Of a stretch of 64,000 nt of DNA, positions 31,378-42,395 are shown in pieces. A program made the position numbers and the translations under genes. How positions within the stretch are numbered: the stretch's first letter is position 1; the number at the start of each line of letters is the position of its first letter. The stretch is taken from NCBI GenBank assembly GCA_949316495.1, contig OX439005.1:2823001-2887000 (forward strand). Reading direction: 5' to 3'. The DNA comes from Amphiduros pacificus (lineage: Eukaryota > Annelida > Polychaeta > Phyllodocida > Hesionidae). The notes below the pieces were generated by a model. That model was not told the DNA's origin, searched no databases, and saw only the letters and a program-made list of their open reading frames with translations.

Positions 31378-34366
31378 GATGTGATAGTGTATATTTTCTT
31401 GACTCAGGAGCTTGGCTTTTTTTCTTGCTGCTCAGGGTGTAGCATTTCTGAGCATTGAAGTCCATTTGCCACTCATTTGACCATTCCTCCAGCATATTTA
31501 GATCCTCTTGCAGTTTTACTGCATCCTCATCATTTTCAACTATCCTATATAGAAGGCTGTCATCTGCGAAGAGCCTTATGTTTGAATATTTTAGTTTCTC
31601 TCCAATATCATTTATATAGAGTAGAAATAGGATTGGCCCAAGTACTGTACCCTGAGGCACTCCAGATTTAACATGGACAGGGTCAGATTCATCACCGTCA
31701 ATAACTACCCTCTGTTCACGGTTGGTAAGCCAGTTTTTTATCCATGAACCGATCTGCCCTGAGATTCCGTAATACTCAAGCTTGTGATTCAGCCGCTCAT
31801 GGCAGACTGTGTCAAAGGCTTTACTAAAATCAAGAATGAGCATGTCAACATTTTGCCCATCATTTCTAGCCTTGAGTATGTCCTGTAAGGTTGTGATTAA
31901 CTGAGTTTCACACGAGTGGCCTGTCCTGAATCCATGCTGAAAATTTACCAGGATATTGTAAAGTTCGCAGTGATTCATCATATGTCTGACAATTATATGC
32001 TCCAAAATCTTACAGGGGACAGATGTCAAGGAAACTGGCCTGTAGTTAGCAGCACAACTTTTATCTCCTTTTTTAAAGACTGCAACTATATTTGCTGTGC
32101 GCCATGCTTTTGGAACTTCTCCTTTATCGAGTGAGTCTTGGAATATTTTTTGGAGGATTGGAGCTATTTCATGTGAACATTCTTTCAAGATTCTTGTAGG
32201 TATTTGATCTGGGCCATTGGCTCTTTTGCAGTTTATGTTAGAGAGCAATTTTTCCACACCAGCAACTGTGATGGTAATTGGCTCTATTTGCGGAGAAGTT
32301 GGATCACCTTTGTCAGGAATGTTTTCCATGTTTTCAGTAGAAAAAACAGATTTATACTGACGTGAAAGAACTTCTGCCTTGCCTTTACTGTCTTTTACTT
32401 CAATGCCATTTTCTGTTAGTGTTGGTACACCAACAGTATCTTTGCGCCTGGCTCTAATATAGTTCCAGAACCTTTTTCCCATTGATGGTCTACTGAATTC
32501 AATGTCAGGTAAATCGAGTAGCCCAAGGACATATTCATTGTGGGATTCTCTCAACTTATGTTTTATGTGTTTCCTCAGGTTCCTGAATTTACTACGGTCA
32601 GAATCCTTTTTGGTTTTTTCAGCCTTGTTATATAGTCTTTGTTTTCTTCTAATTTGTCTCTTAATTTCCTTTGTCATCCATGGCACATCCCATCTACCAG
32701 TTATTTTCTTAATAGGAATGTGTTTATTGATGGACTCCATAAGCTTGGCTGTGAACTTATTGTTCAGAGTTTCAACTGGGAGACTTGAATCCTTAATTTC
32801 ATCTTCAAAAAAGACATGCATATCTTGTTTTATTGCATTCATGTCTCCTTTTTTGTACAGCAATACGTTTCTTGGCTTTTTCTTAGCCAGTGTGGCTTTT
32901 GCATTGATTTCTGTTATCACCACATCATGGTCACTCATGCCTGGATGGACAGATACTTTATTTACTAGGTTAGGGTTTGTTGTACCGACCAAATCTAACC
33001 TATTGCCTCCCCTGGTTGGGTGTGGATTTACTTGTGTTAGACAATGTTCATTAAAAGTTTCAACCATTGCTGTATTTAGGTCAATCCCATATGCAGGGCT
33101 TGGCTTATAGGACATATTTTCCCATGTGATATCTGGTACATTGAAATCCCCTGTTAGTAATATATTTGGGGTATTTGTGTCAGACTGGGGAATCTTTCCA
33201 AGAGATGCATTTAGTTCATGGACATTAGATATATTTCTGTCTGTCGGCCTATAGTAACATCCTATGAACAGTGGTTTTGTTCCAGATATGTTAAGTTTTC
33301 TCCATACAATTTCACAGTCAGTTTTTAGACTCTCCTCCTTAGGGTCTGACAGCCACCTTTTATGGATACCAATCAGTACCCCACCACCACCCTTGCATCT
33401 GTCTTCTCTCCCTATATTATAATCAGGGTGGATGACACTGTCTGCGATAGTGTGGTCAATGTGTGATTCTGTTATGCATAATATATCAGGGTAATTATGC
33501 TCAGTTATTAGTTCCTGTAGCTCTAATTGTTTTTTGGTTGAGATTAGGCCTCTACAGTTCACTGTCATAACCTTAAGCTTTTGAATTTTTTGCTTTTTTC
33601 TACCTTGCATTGGTCTTGTGGTTTTTCCTGCAGATTGATCTTCTGCTCTTTCACTTGTGATACATTCATCACTAAGTGTTTCAAAGAGATTACTTGTTTC
33701 AAGTTCATTTACAAAGAAGGCATCGGAAATATTTGGGAGGCGACATTTCCAGCACTCCCATGACAGCCATCTTTGTTTATTGAATAACTCATAATCTTTA
33801 TTTGTGAGCCCATCACATTTAATGTGTACGTATGTGTCACATTCATCACACTGCATGGCTCTGTGATTTTTGGCAACTGGTCTTTCACACACTCCACAAG
33901 GAAATTGAACTGGCCCTGGATGTGGGTGAACATCGCCACATAATAGTAGCAGGGATAACAGGAAAAGTAACACAAGATTATTGCATCTTTCCTTCATATT
34001 TGCTTTATCCCAGTAGCAGAAATTCTGTTTCTTGTATATCATGCTGGCTTTGTGAAAGGCAATGCCCAGTATTGGGTTTCTTTGAATCATACATTGCTTG
34101 TGTATTAGGTCATTAATCATTATCAATGCAGTACTTCTGGATTTGTTGGAAGTATTGCCAAAATTTCCTTCATGAGTTATGCTTGCCACCAAGATGAAGA
34201 CAAGACAGTTTAGAATCAGTTTTGGGAGGAAACATTTCATCTTGTTGTATTTTTTGTTGTTATTTTTTTTGTTGTTGTTGTTGTTTTTGTTGTTTTTTTT
34301 TTCGTTTGTTTTTGTTTGTTTTTTGTGTTTTTTTTTTCGTTTGTTTTTGTTTTTTGCTTTGTTCAA
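31364..34366 (-). CDS. LINE-A ORF, copy 2 (main part, frameshifted at the C-terminus)
   Basis: 1000 codons, almost identical to copy 1; Met43 (34240) is the likelier start. It carries the hydrophobic leader, 2A-like GDVHPHPGP (33911-33937), PHD-type finger, endonuclease (GDFN, SDHD) and reverse transcriptase with FADD. The frame shifts near 31385, where about 10 bp present in copy 1 (encoding NGHI) are missing, giving a false end YTLSHLATC. Confidence 0.93.
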   Translation of the reverse strand: MNKAKNKNKRKKKHKKQTKTNEKKNNKNNNNNKKNNNKKYNKMKCFLPKLILNCLVFILVASITHEGNFGNTSNKSRSTALIMINDLIHKQCMIQRNPILGIAFHKASMIYKKQNFCYWDKANMKERCNNLVLLFLLSLLLLCGDVHPHPGPVQFPCGVCERPVAKNHRAMQCDECDTYVHIKCDGLTNKDYELFNKQRWLSWECWKCRLPNISDAFFVNELETSNLFETLSDECITSERAEDQSAGKTTRPMQGRKKQKIQKLKVMTVNCRGLISTKKQLELQELITEHNYPDILCITESHIDHTIADSVIHPDYNIGREDRCKGGGGVLIGIHKRWLSDPKEESLKTDCEIVWRKLNISGTKPLFIGCYYRPTDRNISNVHELNASLGKIPQSDTNTPNILLTGDFNVPDITWENMSYKPSPAYGIDLNTAMVETFNEHCLTQVNPHPTRGGNRLDLVGTTNPNLVNKVSVHPGMSDHDVVITEINAKATLAKKKPRNVLLYKKGDMNAIKQDMHVFFEDEIKDSSLPVETLNNKFTAKLMESINKHIPIKKITGRWDVPWMTKEIKRQIRRKQRLYNKAEKTKKDSDRSKFRNLRKHIKHKLRESHNEYVLGLLDLPDIEFSRPSMGKRFWNYIRARRKDTVGVPTLTENGIEVKDSKGKAEVLSRQYKSVFSTENMENIPDKGDPTSPQIEPITITVAGVEKLLSNINCKRANGPDQIPTRILKECSHEIAPILQKIFQDSLDKGEVPKAWRTANIVAVFKKGDKSCAANYRPVSLTSVPCKILEHIIVRHMMNHCELYNILVNFQHGFRTGHSCETQLITTLQDILKARNDGQNVDMLILDFSKAFDTVCHERLNHKLEYYGISGQIGSWIKNWLTNREQRVVIDGDESDPVHVKSGVPQGTVLGPILFLLYINDIGEKLKYSNIRLFADDSLLYRIVENDEDAVKLQEDLNMLEEWSNEWQMDFNAQKCYTLSSKKKSQAPESRKYTLSHLATC

Positions 34367-34367
34367 T

Positions 34368-35184
34368 ATAAAAAAATTACGTTGATATTGTAGTATTTGT
34401 AATAGTTTCAGTTGTTGTTGTCGTTGTTGATGTTCTTTTGGTTCTTTTTGTTTTCTTTAAATTCAATTTCTGTGTTTGTTCAATATCAAAAAATTACTTG
34501 ATATTGTAGTAATTGTAGTAGTTTCAGTTCAATTACTATTTGAATTCAATATCAAAAGATTGCGTTGATATTGTAGTAATTGATATTTTGTTCAGTATTT
34601 TTTGTATTTCTGTTTCAGCTGCCTTTTTGACTCAATATCGAAAGATTTCGTTGATATTGGAGCAGTTGAAGTTTTTGTGTTACTTATCAATCAAAAGATT
34701 TCGTTGATTGATAATGTTTTTCCAATTTTGTTGTTGTTCTTTGTTCTTTTTTGTTTTCTTTAAATTCAATTACTATGTTTGTTCAATATCAAAAAATTTC
34801 GTTGATATTGTAGTAATTGTATTAGTTTCAGTTCAATTACTATTTGAATTCAATATCAAAAGATTGCGTTGATATTGTAGTAATTGATATTTTGTTCAGT
34901 TTTTTTTTTTGTATTTCTGTTTCAGCTGCCTTTTTGACTCAATATCAAAAGATTTCGTTGATATTGGAGCAGTTGAAGTTTTTGTGTTTCTTATCAATCA
35001 AAAGATTTCGTTGATTGATAATGTTGAATTTCCAATCAAAAAATTGCGTTGATTGAAAATCTGCACTTTCTTTTCAGAGAGTTGAGTGATATTTTCTTGT
35101 TTTCTTTGTTGATTTTCTGTGGACGGCCGGCAGGTAAACTAACCGGTACCTACCAACCCTCACTGATCGAAATTTATACTGAAT
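34368..35184 (-). promoter_or_regulatory. LINE-A 5' leader with constant-loop hairpins (copy 2)
   Basis: Same arrangement as in copy 1 with about ten hairpins, including an extra CAATATC..GATATTG unit near 34854-34880. Small differences keep the stem paired in most units; the loop ACGNAATYTTT is retained. Confidence 0.75.
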
Positions 35185-36270
35185 ATGTTTAGTGAAAGTG
35201 TTGCTAAATGTATGAACTTAAAGCCAGGAGTGCTTTGGTTGAGGTAGGTAGTCACTGCAGTGATATTTGATTCGTCAGAGCCCAGTAAATTGCCGAAATA
35301 CACGACAAAATACGGAGCTAATTCAAAACACTGCCATCTTGTTCCTTACGCATGCGCACTCAACAGGCTGAAGCGGAGCACGTGTTGAGCCGGCCGGCAA
35401 CCTGGATCCCGCCATGTGATAGGTTGGCTGAGCAGAGTAGTGTGTATTGTCTTTATTTACATATTTGGTATGAACACGTGTGCGAGCATGTTGATAAAGT
35501 TCGGGTGTTTCCGGATCTGCCAAGCATTGGTAGCGATTGGCTATTACAAGTCCACTCGTGTATCTCTGGGATCTGTGGCTCGGGCATTTCCGTGAGTCCC
35601 CACGAGGATGGCGTGGACAGCTCGAGGCAGACGGTTCTGAACACTTCATGAAATTACTACAAAAATATAGTGAATTTCTATGAAAAGATGATGGAACAAA
35701 GTCGGGAGTCCACTTTAAGTCCATGATATTTGTTGTTCCAATATTTAAATTAGTTATTTCAGCCATTTTTATTGAGTTTTATGGTGCTCGCCGGCACCGT
35801 GCACAGATAACAGCGTGTCATGACTTACTGAGTTGCATGTATCAAGCGTGAATCTATATTGGGCTACTACTTCAATATTTCTTTTTAACACTACAATTTG
35901 TGCATTTTGCAGGTTTAGGTTACAAAGAAATTCAATTTGAGATGGGGCGATAAAATAGAAATTTATATCAACTAACGACCCACGTGTTTTGAGACCTTGC
36001 ACATGCGCAGAACAAAGGATGAACTAGATCGAGGAGAAGCCAATAGGGGGCAGTTTAAGCAACCCTTTAATATTCTTATCATTCTTCACAATATTTCTAT
36101 AACATGAACATATACAAACAAAGTTATGATTGTGTATTATTGAATTTTTATTTACAAAAGAATGACAAGTGCACTGAGCCAGCCTGCACCATCAATCACT
36201 AGTATTGATAATTTTATAAAGCTCTTGTCTGGCTTTAAGAATAGAGTCTTAACTTCCAGTTATTTTGACA
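35185..36270. promoter_or_regulatory. CpG-richer promoter-like patch
   Basis: Around 35340-35410 lie TACGCATGCGCACT (NRF-1-type, 35347-35360) and, on the - strand, GAACAAGATGGCAGTG (YY1-type, near 35329-35344). GCACATGCGCAGAA lies at 35999-36012. CpG content is clearly above the surroundings. No ORF with a recognisable product starts here. It is about 160 bp upstream of the LINE-A copy 2 leader on the same strand. Confidence 0.35.
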
Positions 36271-36880
36271 AAGTTATTCCAGTTATTTTGACAATTGTTT
36301 TCCCTTTGCAGTTTCCTCCTCGATGATCCCGATGAAAGCACCGGTGGACCCCTTCAAACGACGGATGGTGGCGCCACCTTTGCCAATAATGGTTCTGGCT
36401 ACTTCATCGGACACGAAAATAAGATTGTCTTTGAAGAGTTCTCTTCACAAAAGAGGATGAGGCGGTGGCAGAGGACGCCACCGGGACACTGTCATCTTCC
36501 TCATCAGACAGGAGCATTGCTGATGTGGGTTTACCCGTTGCAGCGACCTTCTCCAGGATCATCAAGGAGTTCACACATGAGGCAATCGTGGAAATAGTAC
36601 TGTCCAGTAGCGAACTGTCTGCCTCGAGCGTAGCATTAAGGGCACCACCAAAAGAAGGGATGTCAAGATAGTTGAACCCGCTGAGCTTGTAATTGCTGAG
36701 TCGGCTGCAGAAGATGATCCAGTTCAGCCTACATGTAGCATTGGTAAGAGGCGGCAGGGAGAGAACTGTTGCTGTAGGGCCTTTGGACCGGATGATGCCC
36801 ACCAGGTGAATAACACGCTTGTACGCCGTTTCTCCATCTCCGACGCCTCTTATCTCAGACGTGAAAAAATAATGTAGTTA
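36240..36880 (-). pseudogene. KH-domain-like gene fragment, broken
   Basis: On the - strand 36300-36420 reads IFVSDEVARTIIGKGGATIR then RLKGSTGAFIGI, the helix-GXXG-helix core of a KH RNA-binding domain. TIVKITG follows in a shifted frame near 36280, as expected for the last KH strand. Upstream (36404-36802) an open frame has VIHLVGIIRSKGPTATVLSL and LDIPSFGGALNATLEADS, then an acidic LLSDEEDDSVPV linker. At least two frame changes separate these parts, so it looks decayed. I do not recognise the parent gene; it could be a retrocopy or transposon cargo. Confidence 0.45.
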
Positions 36881-37015
36881 GTTATTAATAAAATACACTT
36901 TAGAAAAAAATGGGAGCCGGCATAATTGTTTCCGAAATGTAAGGGATCAGCGGTATATTAAAAAATAGGGAGAAATATGGGTTTTTATTTTTTCTACCTA
37001 TCTGGTATTATATGA
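36880..37015. repeat. Isolated B unit
   Basis: One unit of the 165 bp B repeat (GAGCCGGCATAATTGTTTCC, GGGATCAGCGGTATATT), in the same orientation as the array at 39150-39720 and opposite to 27090-27360. Confidence 0.8.
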
Positions 37016-37311
37016 CACACCTCATATTCAATATAAATAATTACATGCTAACCTTATATACCTACCTACAGTGAATCAACTAGAAAATGGTTAGATTTAA
37101 ATGAGAGATGAGTTGTAGATATCTGTTTCTATTTGCATTACTATTGATATCATCTGAGACAAACATATTTTTGGAAAATTTTACTCTATAAATTTATTTT
37201 AGGCTGTTGTGTGAAATAACGGAATATCCCTTTATAAAAATAACTTGATAAAGTGATAAAGATGTTGACTATTACTGTGATTTACGCGTGAGAAGGGCAA
37301 ATCATACTAAA

Positions 37312-38110
37312 TCAACATGGCTCAGTGGGTAAGACATCTGTCTCCCATGCTAAAGGTCTGGGGTTCAAATCCTGCCAGTAACAAGTATGTTTTTTTTATT
37401 CATGCTGAAACAGAAATCTTCATTTTTAAGTTTTATTTTCGCAACATGCAGATGAGAACATATAGAATTGACACATTTTTCGTTTTGATAGAAATTATAA
37501 AAAGATAGTGACTATACAATAAACAAAGGTGAAATCTTCAAAGGTGAAATCCTCATGTTGGGATCTTTTTAGAGCAAAATGAAAAGAAATGGAACAATTT
37601 TAATTTTCATACAATGCTGTGACTCCAAGTTTTCTACAGTACTGACACAGGGTGATACATGGCTCAGTGGTTAAGATGTCTGTCTTCTATGCTAAAGGTC
37701 CGGGGTTCGAATCCTGATTATTTTCATGCTGAAGGTGAAATCTTAATATTGGGTTCTGTTTGAGTGATATATACGTCAGAAAACATAAATTGATTTGTCT
37801 ATTGCAAATGCAGAAGAATATAAAATCATAGAATTGACTTGATACCAAAAAAAAGGTGAAATCTTCATATTTGAGTTCTTATTGAGCAATTTGCATGTCA
37901 GAAGAATATAATTTTTATTATTTTATTTTGCAGACATAGACAATATGAATAATACTGACTTTATATAGTACAAATATAAAATCTTCATACTGGGGTAATA
38001 TTTGAGCAATATGCATGTCAGAACATATAGAATTGAATATGTTTTTTTGCCAACATAAAAAATAGTATTTTTATGCAGAAAACAAATATGAAATCTTCAT
38101 ATTCCAATTT
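37312..38110 (+). repeat. Degenerate tRNA-headed repeat, about 120 bp period
   Basis: Two tRNA-like heads (TGGCTCAGTGGGTAAGACAT..GGGGTTCAAATCC at 37318-37376; TGGCTCAGTGGTTAAGATGT..GGGGTTCGAATCC at 37660-37717) have no paired acceptor or T stem. They are followed by four to five diverged units with GTGAAATCTTCATATTGGG, TTGAGCAATATGCATGTCAG and AACATATAGAATTGA. Most likely a SINE-like family, locally amplified. Confidence 0.6.
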
Positions 38111-39149
38111 TATTTTAATTCAGACAAAACACATGGATCCAATATCAAGATTTTATCATAGACTTTAAACTTCGAGTAAGTTGATCATGAGGCCAACCTT
38201 GAGCATCTCTGAATAAATCCAGTGCAATGCAATAGTTCCCAATGTTTCAGCATTATCATGTGTCTCTCAGGTCTGATGATATGCTTTGACCTTTTCTCAT
38301 GGCAGGATTCCTCACTCAACATTTAGCCTGGATCCACATTTAAAAATAAACATGGATTGTACCTGTCCAAGGTGTTGTTACAATTCATCAACACTTAAAA
38401 CATACCTGCAAACAATGCTCATTCAATCACATTGGTATACAGTCAAGCCCCGCCAGTCCGTCATGGTCTGTCACACATAATTCTGCCGGTTTCACGAGTC
38501 TGACGGTTTGATGAAACGGACATCAAATGAATACAAATAAAGAAAGATTAGAATGGTTGCAGCCAAATCACTGTCGGTAATTGATATGCCGGATTATCGG
38601 GGGACGGTCCAGCGAGGTCTGACTGTATTATATATTCCAAAACAATGAGTTGTCAATATTTGACCATATAAGTCACTGACAGAATGGAAATCAACAGGTC
38701 ACATGTCACCTGTATGTGCATCTCTCTGTTGCCCAGTGAGATCAGCCAACAATGCATGCACTCATATGTGCAAAGATCACCTCTTGGAAATGGTGTCAAT
38801 ACCTCTAAAATAGTTCTCTTGTTTCACAATTGTTCAAACACTATTAACAATATGGAATTACTATTTCTATATTTGAAATAAATTCAAAAATATTGCAATC
38901 ATTATTTTAATTGTCAAATAAAACCACAATTTGAATAAAGAAACATGTGTAGTAATAATGCTCAGATGTGTGTACAGTGATTTGCCCACTATTGTTGACA
39001 TGTGAAAGTGACCACACACCCCACTAATCTGAGTACTAATCTCAGTATGCAAGTGTTCCCAGCAGGATGCCAGCTCATATTTTAATCTCTACCGCTAGTA
39101 CCCTTAACTGAGTCTTTCCTCTTTTTGTCAGGTATGTTGGCTTCAGGGA
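38111..39149. other. Stretch without recognised gene
   Basis: AT-rich; a diverged mariner-type end may be present at 38440-38630 (CAGTCAAGCCCCGCCAGTCC and CGAGGTCTGACTGTATTA are near inverted repeats). Nothing else recognised. Confidence 0.35.
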
Positions 39150-39975
39150 AAAACATGTAATGGGGTTTTTATTTTGTTTTTACCTATCTTGGCTGGGTAG
39201 GAAAAACCTGAAAAAAAATCATGAAGTTAGTTATTAATAAGATACACTTTAGAAAAACAAATTGGAGCCGGCATAATTGTTTCTGATATGTAGGGGATCA
39301 GCGGTATATTCAAAAATAGGGCTAAATATTGGTTTTAATTTTTTCTACCTATCCGGGCTGGGTAGGAAAGCCCCTAGAATCAAAAAAGCCCCTAGAATCA
39401 AAATCTGATATGTAGGGGATCAGCGGTATATTCGAAAATAGGGCTAAATATGGGTTTTTATTTTTTCTACCCATCTGGGATGAGTAGGAAAGCCTCCAAA
39501 ACATTTGTGCAGTTAGTTATTAATAAAATACACTTTATCCAAAAAAATTGGAGCCAGCATAGTTGTTTCCGATATGTAGGGGATCAGCGGTATATTCAAA
39601 AATAGGGCTAAATATGGGTTTTTATTTTTTCTACCTATCCGGGCTAGGTAGGAAAGCCCCTAGAATCAAAAATGTGTGCAGTTAGTTATCAATAAAATAC
39701 ACGTAAGAAAACAAATCTGAGCCAGCACTAGTAACTTGCTGAATACATAATAAAGATCTCTATTTTAATCTCCTGGAGAATATCAAATATAGAATATCCT
39801 ACAAACTTCAAGATTTTGTTGGATATTCTCCAGGAGAATATCAAATAAAGAATATCCTTTCAACTTCACAAATTTTATAGAATAATCAAGATAGAATATC
39901 CTTCCAACTTCACAAATTTTATAGAATATTCAATATAGAATATCGAATATTCTGCCAACTTCACAGACTTTCTTT
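39150..39975. repeat. Right inverted block: B units plus AATATC sub-repeats
   Basis: B units at about 39150-39210, 39228-39390, 39400-39505 and 39510-39720 are followed by AGTAACTTGCTGAATACATA (39729-39748) and AATATC sub-repeats to 39970 ending CTGCCAACTTCACAGAC. Read on the other strand, the end (GTCTGTGAAGTTGGCAG) matches GTCCATGAAGTTGGCAG at the left block's outer edge (26487-26503). Confidence 0.75.
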
Positions 39976-40773
39976 AAAAATAGTTACAATTTATTTTCTT
40001 TTTTGTTCTTAATTACAGTTAATGTTGTTTTTGATCTACATCTACATCTATAAGTTTACTCAGCAAAACCAAATGGCATCCCACCGAGAGTGCAAGGTTG
40101 CACTTAGGGGTGCAGCTGGTACACACCAGCTGCTTGTTGCCAAACTTTATACTCTGGCAAGGGAGTTCCTAAAGGATGCTGAGCTACCTGGTTCCAATGT
40201 AGTTAATTTACGGGGAAGATTATTCCACTCAGTCACTGTCCTTGGAAAATAGCTGTATTTATAGGGGTCACAGCTTGTCGCCATTTCGATATAGCAAATT
40301 CCATGTTTTTTCCGTGTAGAAGCTGATTTCATTTTGAAAATTTTCTGGAAGTTTCAAAGCTATTTCACCATGAATAGCCTTGTACAATAAAACCAGCCTC
40401 TGTGTCCTTCTTCTCCCTGCTAGTGAATCCCATTTTAAGTCTTCCAGGGTTTTTGTTACAGTGCCTGTTTCTCTCTTCCAGTTGCCAGACACAAATCTAG
40501 CAGCTCGTCTTTGAACTGATTCTATGCGGTCTATATCTTTTTTGAGGTAAGGGTCCCACACACTTGATGCATATTCTAAGTGGGGGCACACAAGTGAATT
40601 GTAGGCAGCCTCTTTGATATTTCCTGGGCACATATTGAAATTCCTTCTTACAAATCCTAGTACTTGATTTGCTTTGCAGACAATGTTGTTAATAGGTTCA
40701 TCCCATTTCATATTTGTTTGGAGCTCAACTCCAAGGTAGGGATGATGTTCAACATGTTGCAAGATGTGACCAT

Positions 40774-41292
40774 TTAATGTATATTTTCTTGTATCAAGAG
40801 CTTGGCTTTTTTCTTGCTGCTCAGGGTGTAGCATTTCTGAGCATTGAAGTCCATTTGCCACTCACTTGACCATTCCTCCAGCATATTTAGGTCTTCTTGC
40901 AGTTTTACTGCATCTTCGTCATCTTCAACTACTCTATATAGGAGGCTGTCATTAGCAAAGAGCCTTATGTTTGAATATTTTAACTTCTCTCCAATGTCAT
41001 TAATATAGAGTAGAAAAAGTTTTGGTCCAAGTACTGTACCCTGGGGCACTCCAGATTTAACATGGACAGGGTCAGATTCATCACCATCAATAACTACCCT
41101 CTGTTCACGGTGTGTAAGCCTGTTTTTTATCCATGAACCGACCTGCCCGGAGATTCCGTAATGCTTGAGCTTGTGATTCAGCCGTTCGTGGCAGACTGTG
41201 TCAAAGGCTTTACTAAAATCGAGAATGAGCATGTCAACATTTTGCCCATCATTTCTAGCCTTGAGTATATCCTGTAAGGTTGTGATTAACAA
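40774..41292 (-). pseudogene. LINE-A reverse transcriptase fragment, copy 3
   Basis: 172 codons: LILDFSKAFDTVCHERLNHK, GVPQGTVLGPKLFLLYINDI and LFANDSLLYR. Its catalytic motif reads FAND rather than FADD, so this copy cannot be active. The C-terminal continuation is in another frame at 40147-40861 (YLGVELQTNMKWDEPINNIV, RRAARFVSGNWKRETGT). Confidence 0.85.
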
Positions 41293-41353
41293 GAGTGGCC
41301 AGTTTCACAAGAGTGGCCTGTTCTGAATCCATGTTGAAAATTTACCAGGATAT

Positions 41354-41996
41354 AAAGACAATCATGGACAATCACGATCTCTGGCAGGATATCATGCATA
41401 GTTATTGTGTGCCGCGTGAAGTCAACAAGTGCAGGCTGATGCATTGCCTCACTCACCGGACATAGAGATGACTCACCGGACATAGAGATGACGTGATTCC
41501 CCCACGCGACGTAGGCAAGACGTGCACAACCCGTGCGCAACCCCGTAGCAGGAGAAGATGCCACGCAGGCAGACCCCACACACATGATGCTCAACGATCC
41601 TTTAAAAGGCCCCGCAACTGTTAGGCAGAGGGGGAAGAAGAGTTCCAGCGTCCACTTGCCTAGAAGATCCACGACACTCAGCCTAGTGACCACATAGACT
41701 TGGGTGTTTTATGTATTCTCAGGACTCTATTAGTATCATGCATTTGGGTATTTCATATGCCTCGCTCATTGCCATGCCGGCCTAGCCAGACAAGGATATA
41801 CAGCACCGAATAAAGGTAGATATTGTGCAGTGTATATTCTGTGTCTGCAGTCCTTATTACCTCACTCCTCATATAGGTAGATAGGGTTGCTAGGTTCCGT
41901 GCCCCGCCTCACAGTAGCCAGCGAGTAGAGTAGAGTATTGATCCCCCGTCCACGTCCCCCAACGACGGATACTCACAAACCATGGGTAACAATTCA
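41354..41996. mobile_element. Possible solo LTR fossil inserted in LINE-A copy 3
   Basis: The insert splits LINE-A sequence that is continuous in copies 1 and 2. It has a TATA-like CCTTTAAAAGGCCC near 41600, a polyadenylation-like CGAATAAAGG near 41808, and TGTTAGGCAG and CCGCCTCACA as candidate LTR-type ends. No internal coding part is present. Family unknown; younger than LINE-A copy 3. Confidence 0.4.
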
Positions 41997-42289
41997 TCAA
42001 TTATGTGCTCCAAAAACAGGGGACGGATGTCAAAGAAATTGGCCTGTAGTTTGCAGCACAACTTTTATCTCCTTTTTTAAAGACTGCAACTATATTTGCT
42101 GTGCGCCATGGTTTTGGGACTTCTCCTTTGTTGAGTGAGTCTTGGAATATTTTTTAGAGGATTGGAGCTACTGTATACAGACAAATTTTTGCGACCTTTT
42201 TATTTTCGCGTTAATTCGCGCCAGGACGTCATTCGCGAAATTAAATGGAAGTGAAATTGAAGAGGGGATTCTCTCGCTTTGTTTTGACT

Positions 42290-42395
42290 TTGTTCTCACT
42301 GATTCCAATTATCAGCGTTCACAGTTTTGCGTTTCGTCATTGTCTCCACTGCTTTGAGTCGTGTCTTCCCTTTTTGACAGAAATGCTTTCACACG
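42290..42395. repeat. Unclassified repeat shared with 62630-62810
   Basis: CAATTATCAGCGTTCACAGTT and GAGTCGTGTCTTCCCTTTTT are matched by CAATTATCAGCATTCACAGT and GAGTCATGTCTTCCCTTTTT in the second place, with about 70 bp more between them there. Confidence 0.6.

Larger units (their letters stand above)
30648..35184 (-). mobile_element. LINE-A copy 2, essentially full length
   Basis: Extends from the 5' hairpin leader (34368-35184) to the 3' end with TAGATG tail units (30648-30672, seen as CATCTA on +). It lies next to the 5'-truncated end of LINE-B. The 5' boundary matches that of copy 1 (GGTACCGGTTAGTTTACCTG, CAGTATAAATTTCG). One small deletion splits its ORF. Confidence 0.95.

Noticed and set aside
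37312-37378. Functional tRNA gene
   Set aside because: A- and B-box-like sequences exist, but neither an acceptor stem nor a paired T stem can be formed.
26489-39975. Polinton-type giant element for the inverted-end structure
   Set aside because: No polymerase, packaging ATPase or capsid-like coding part is visible between the blocks.
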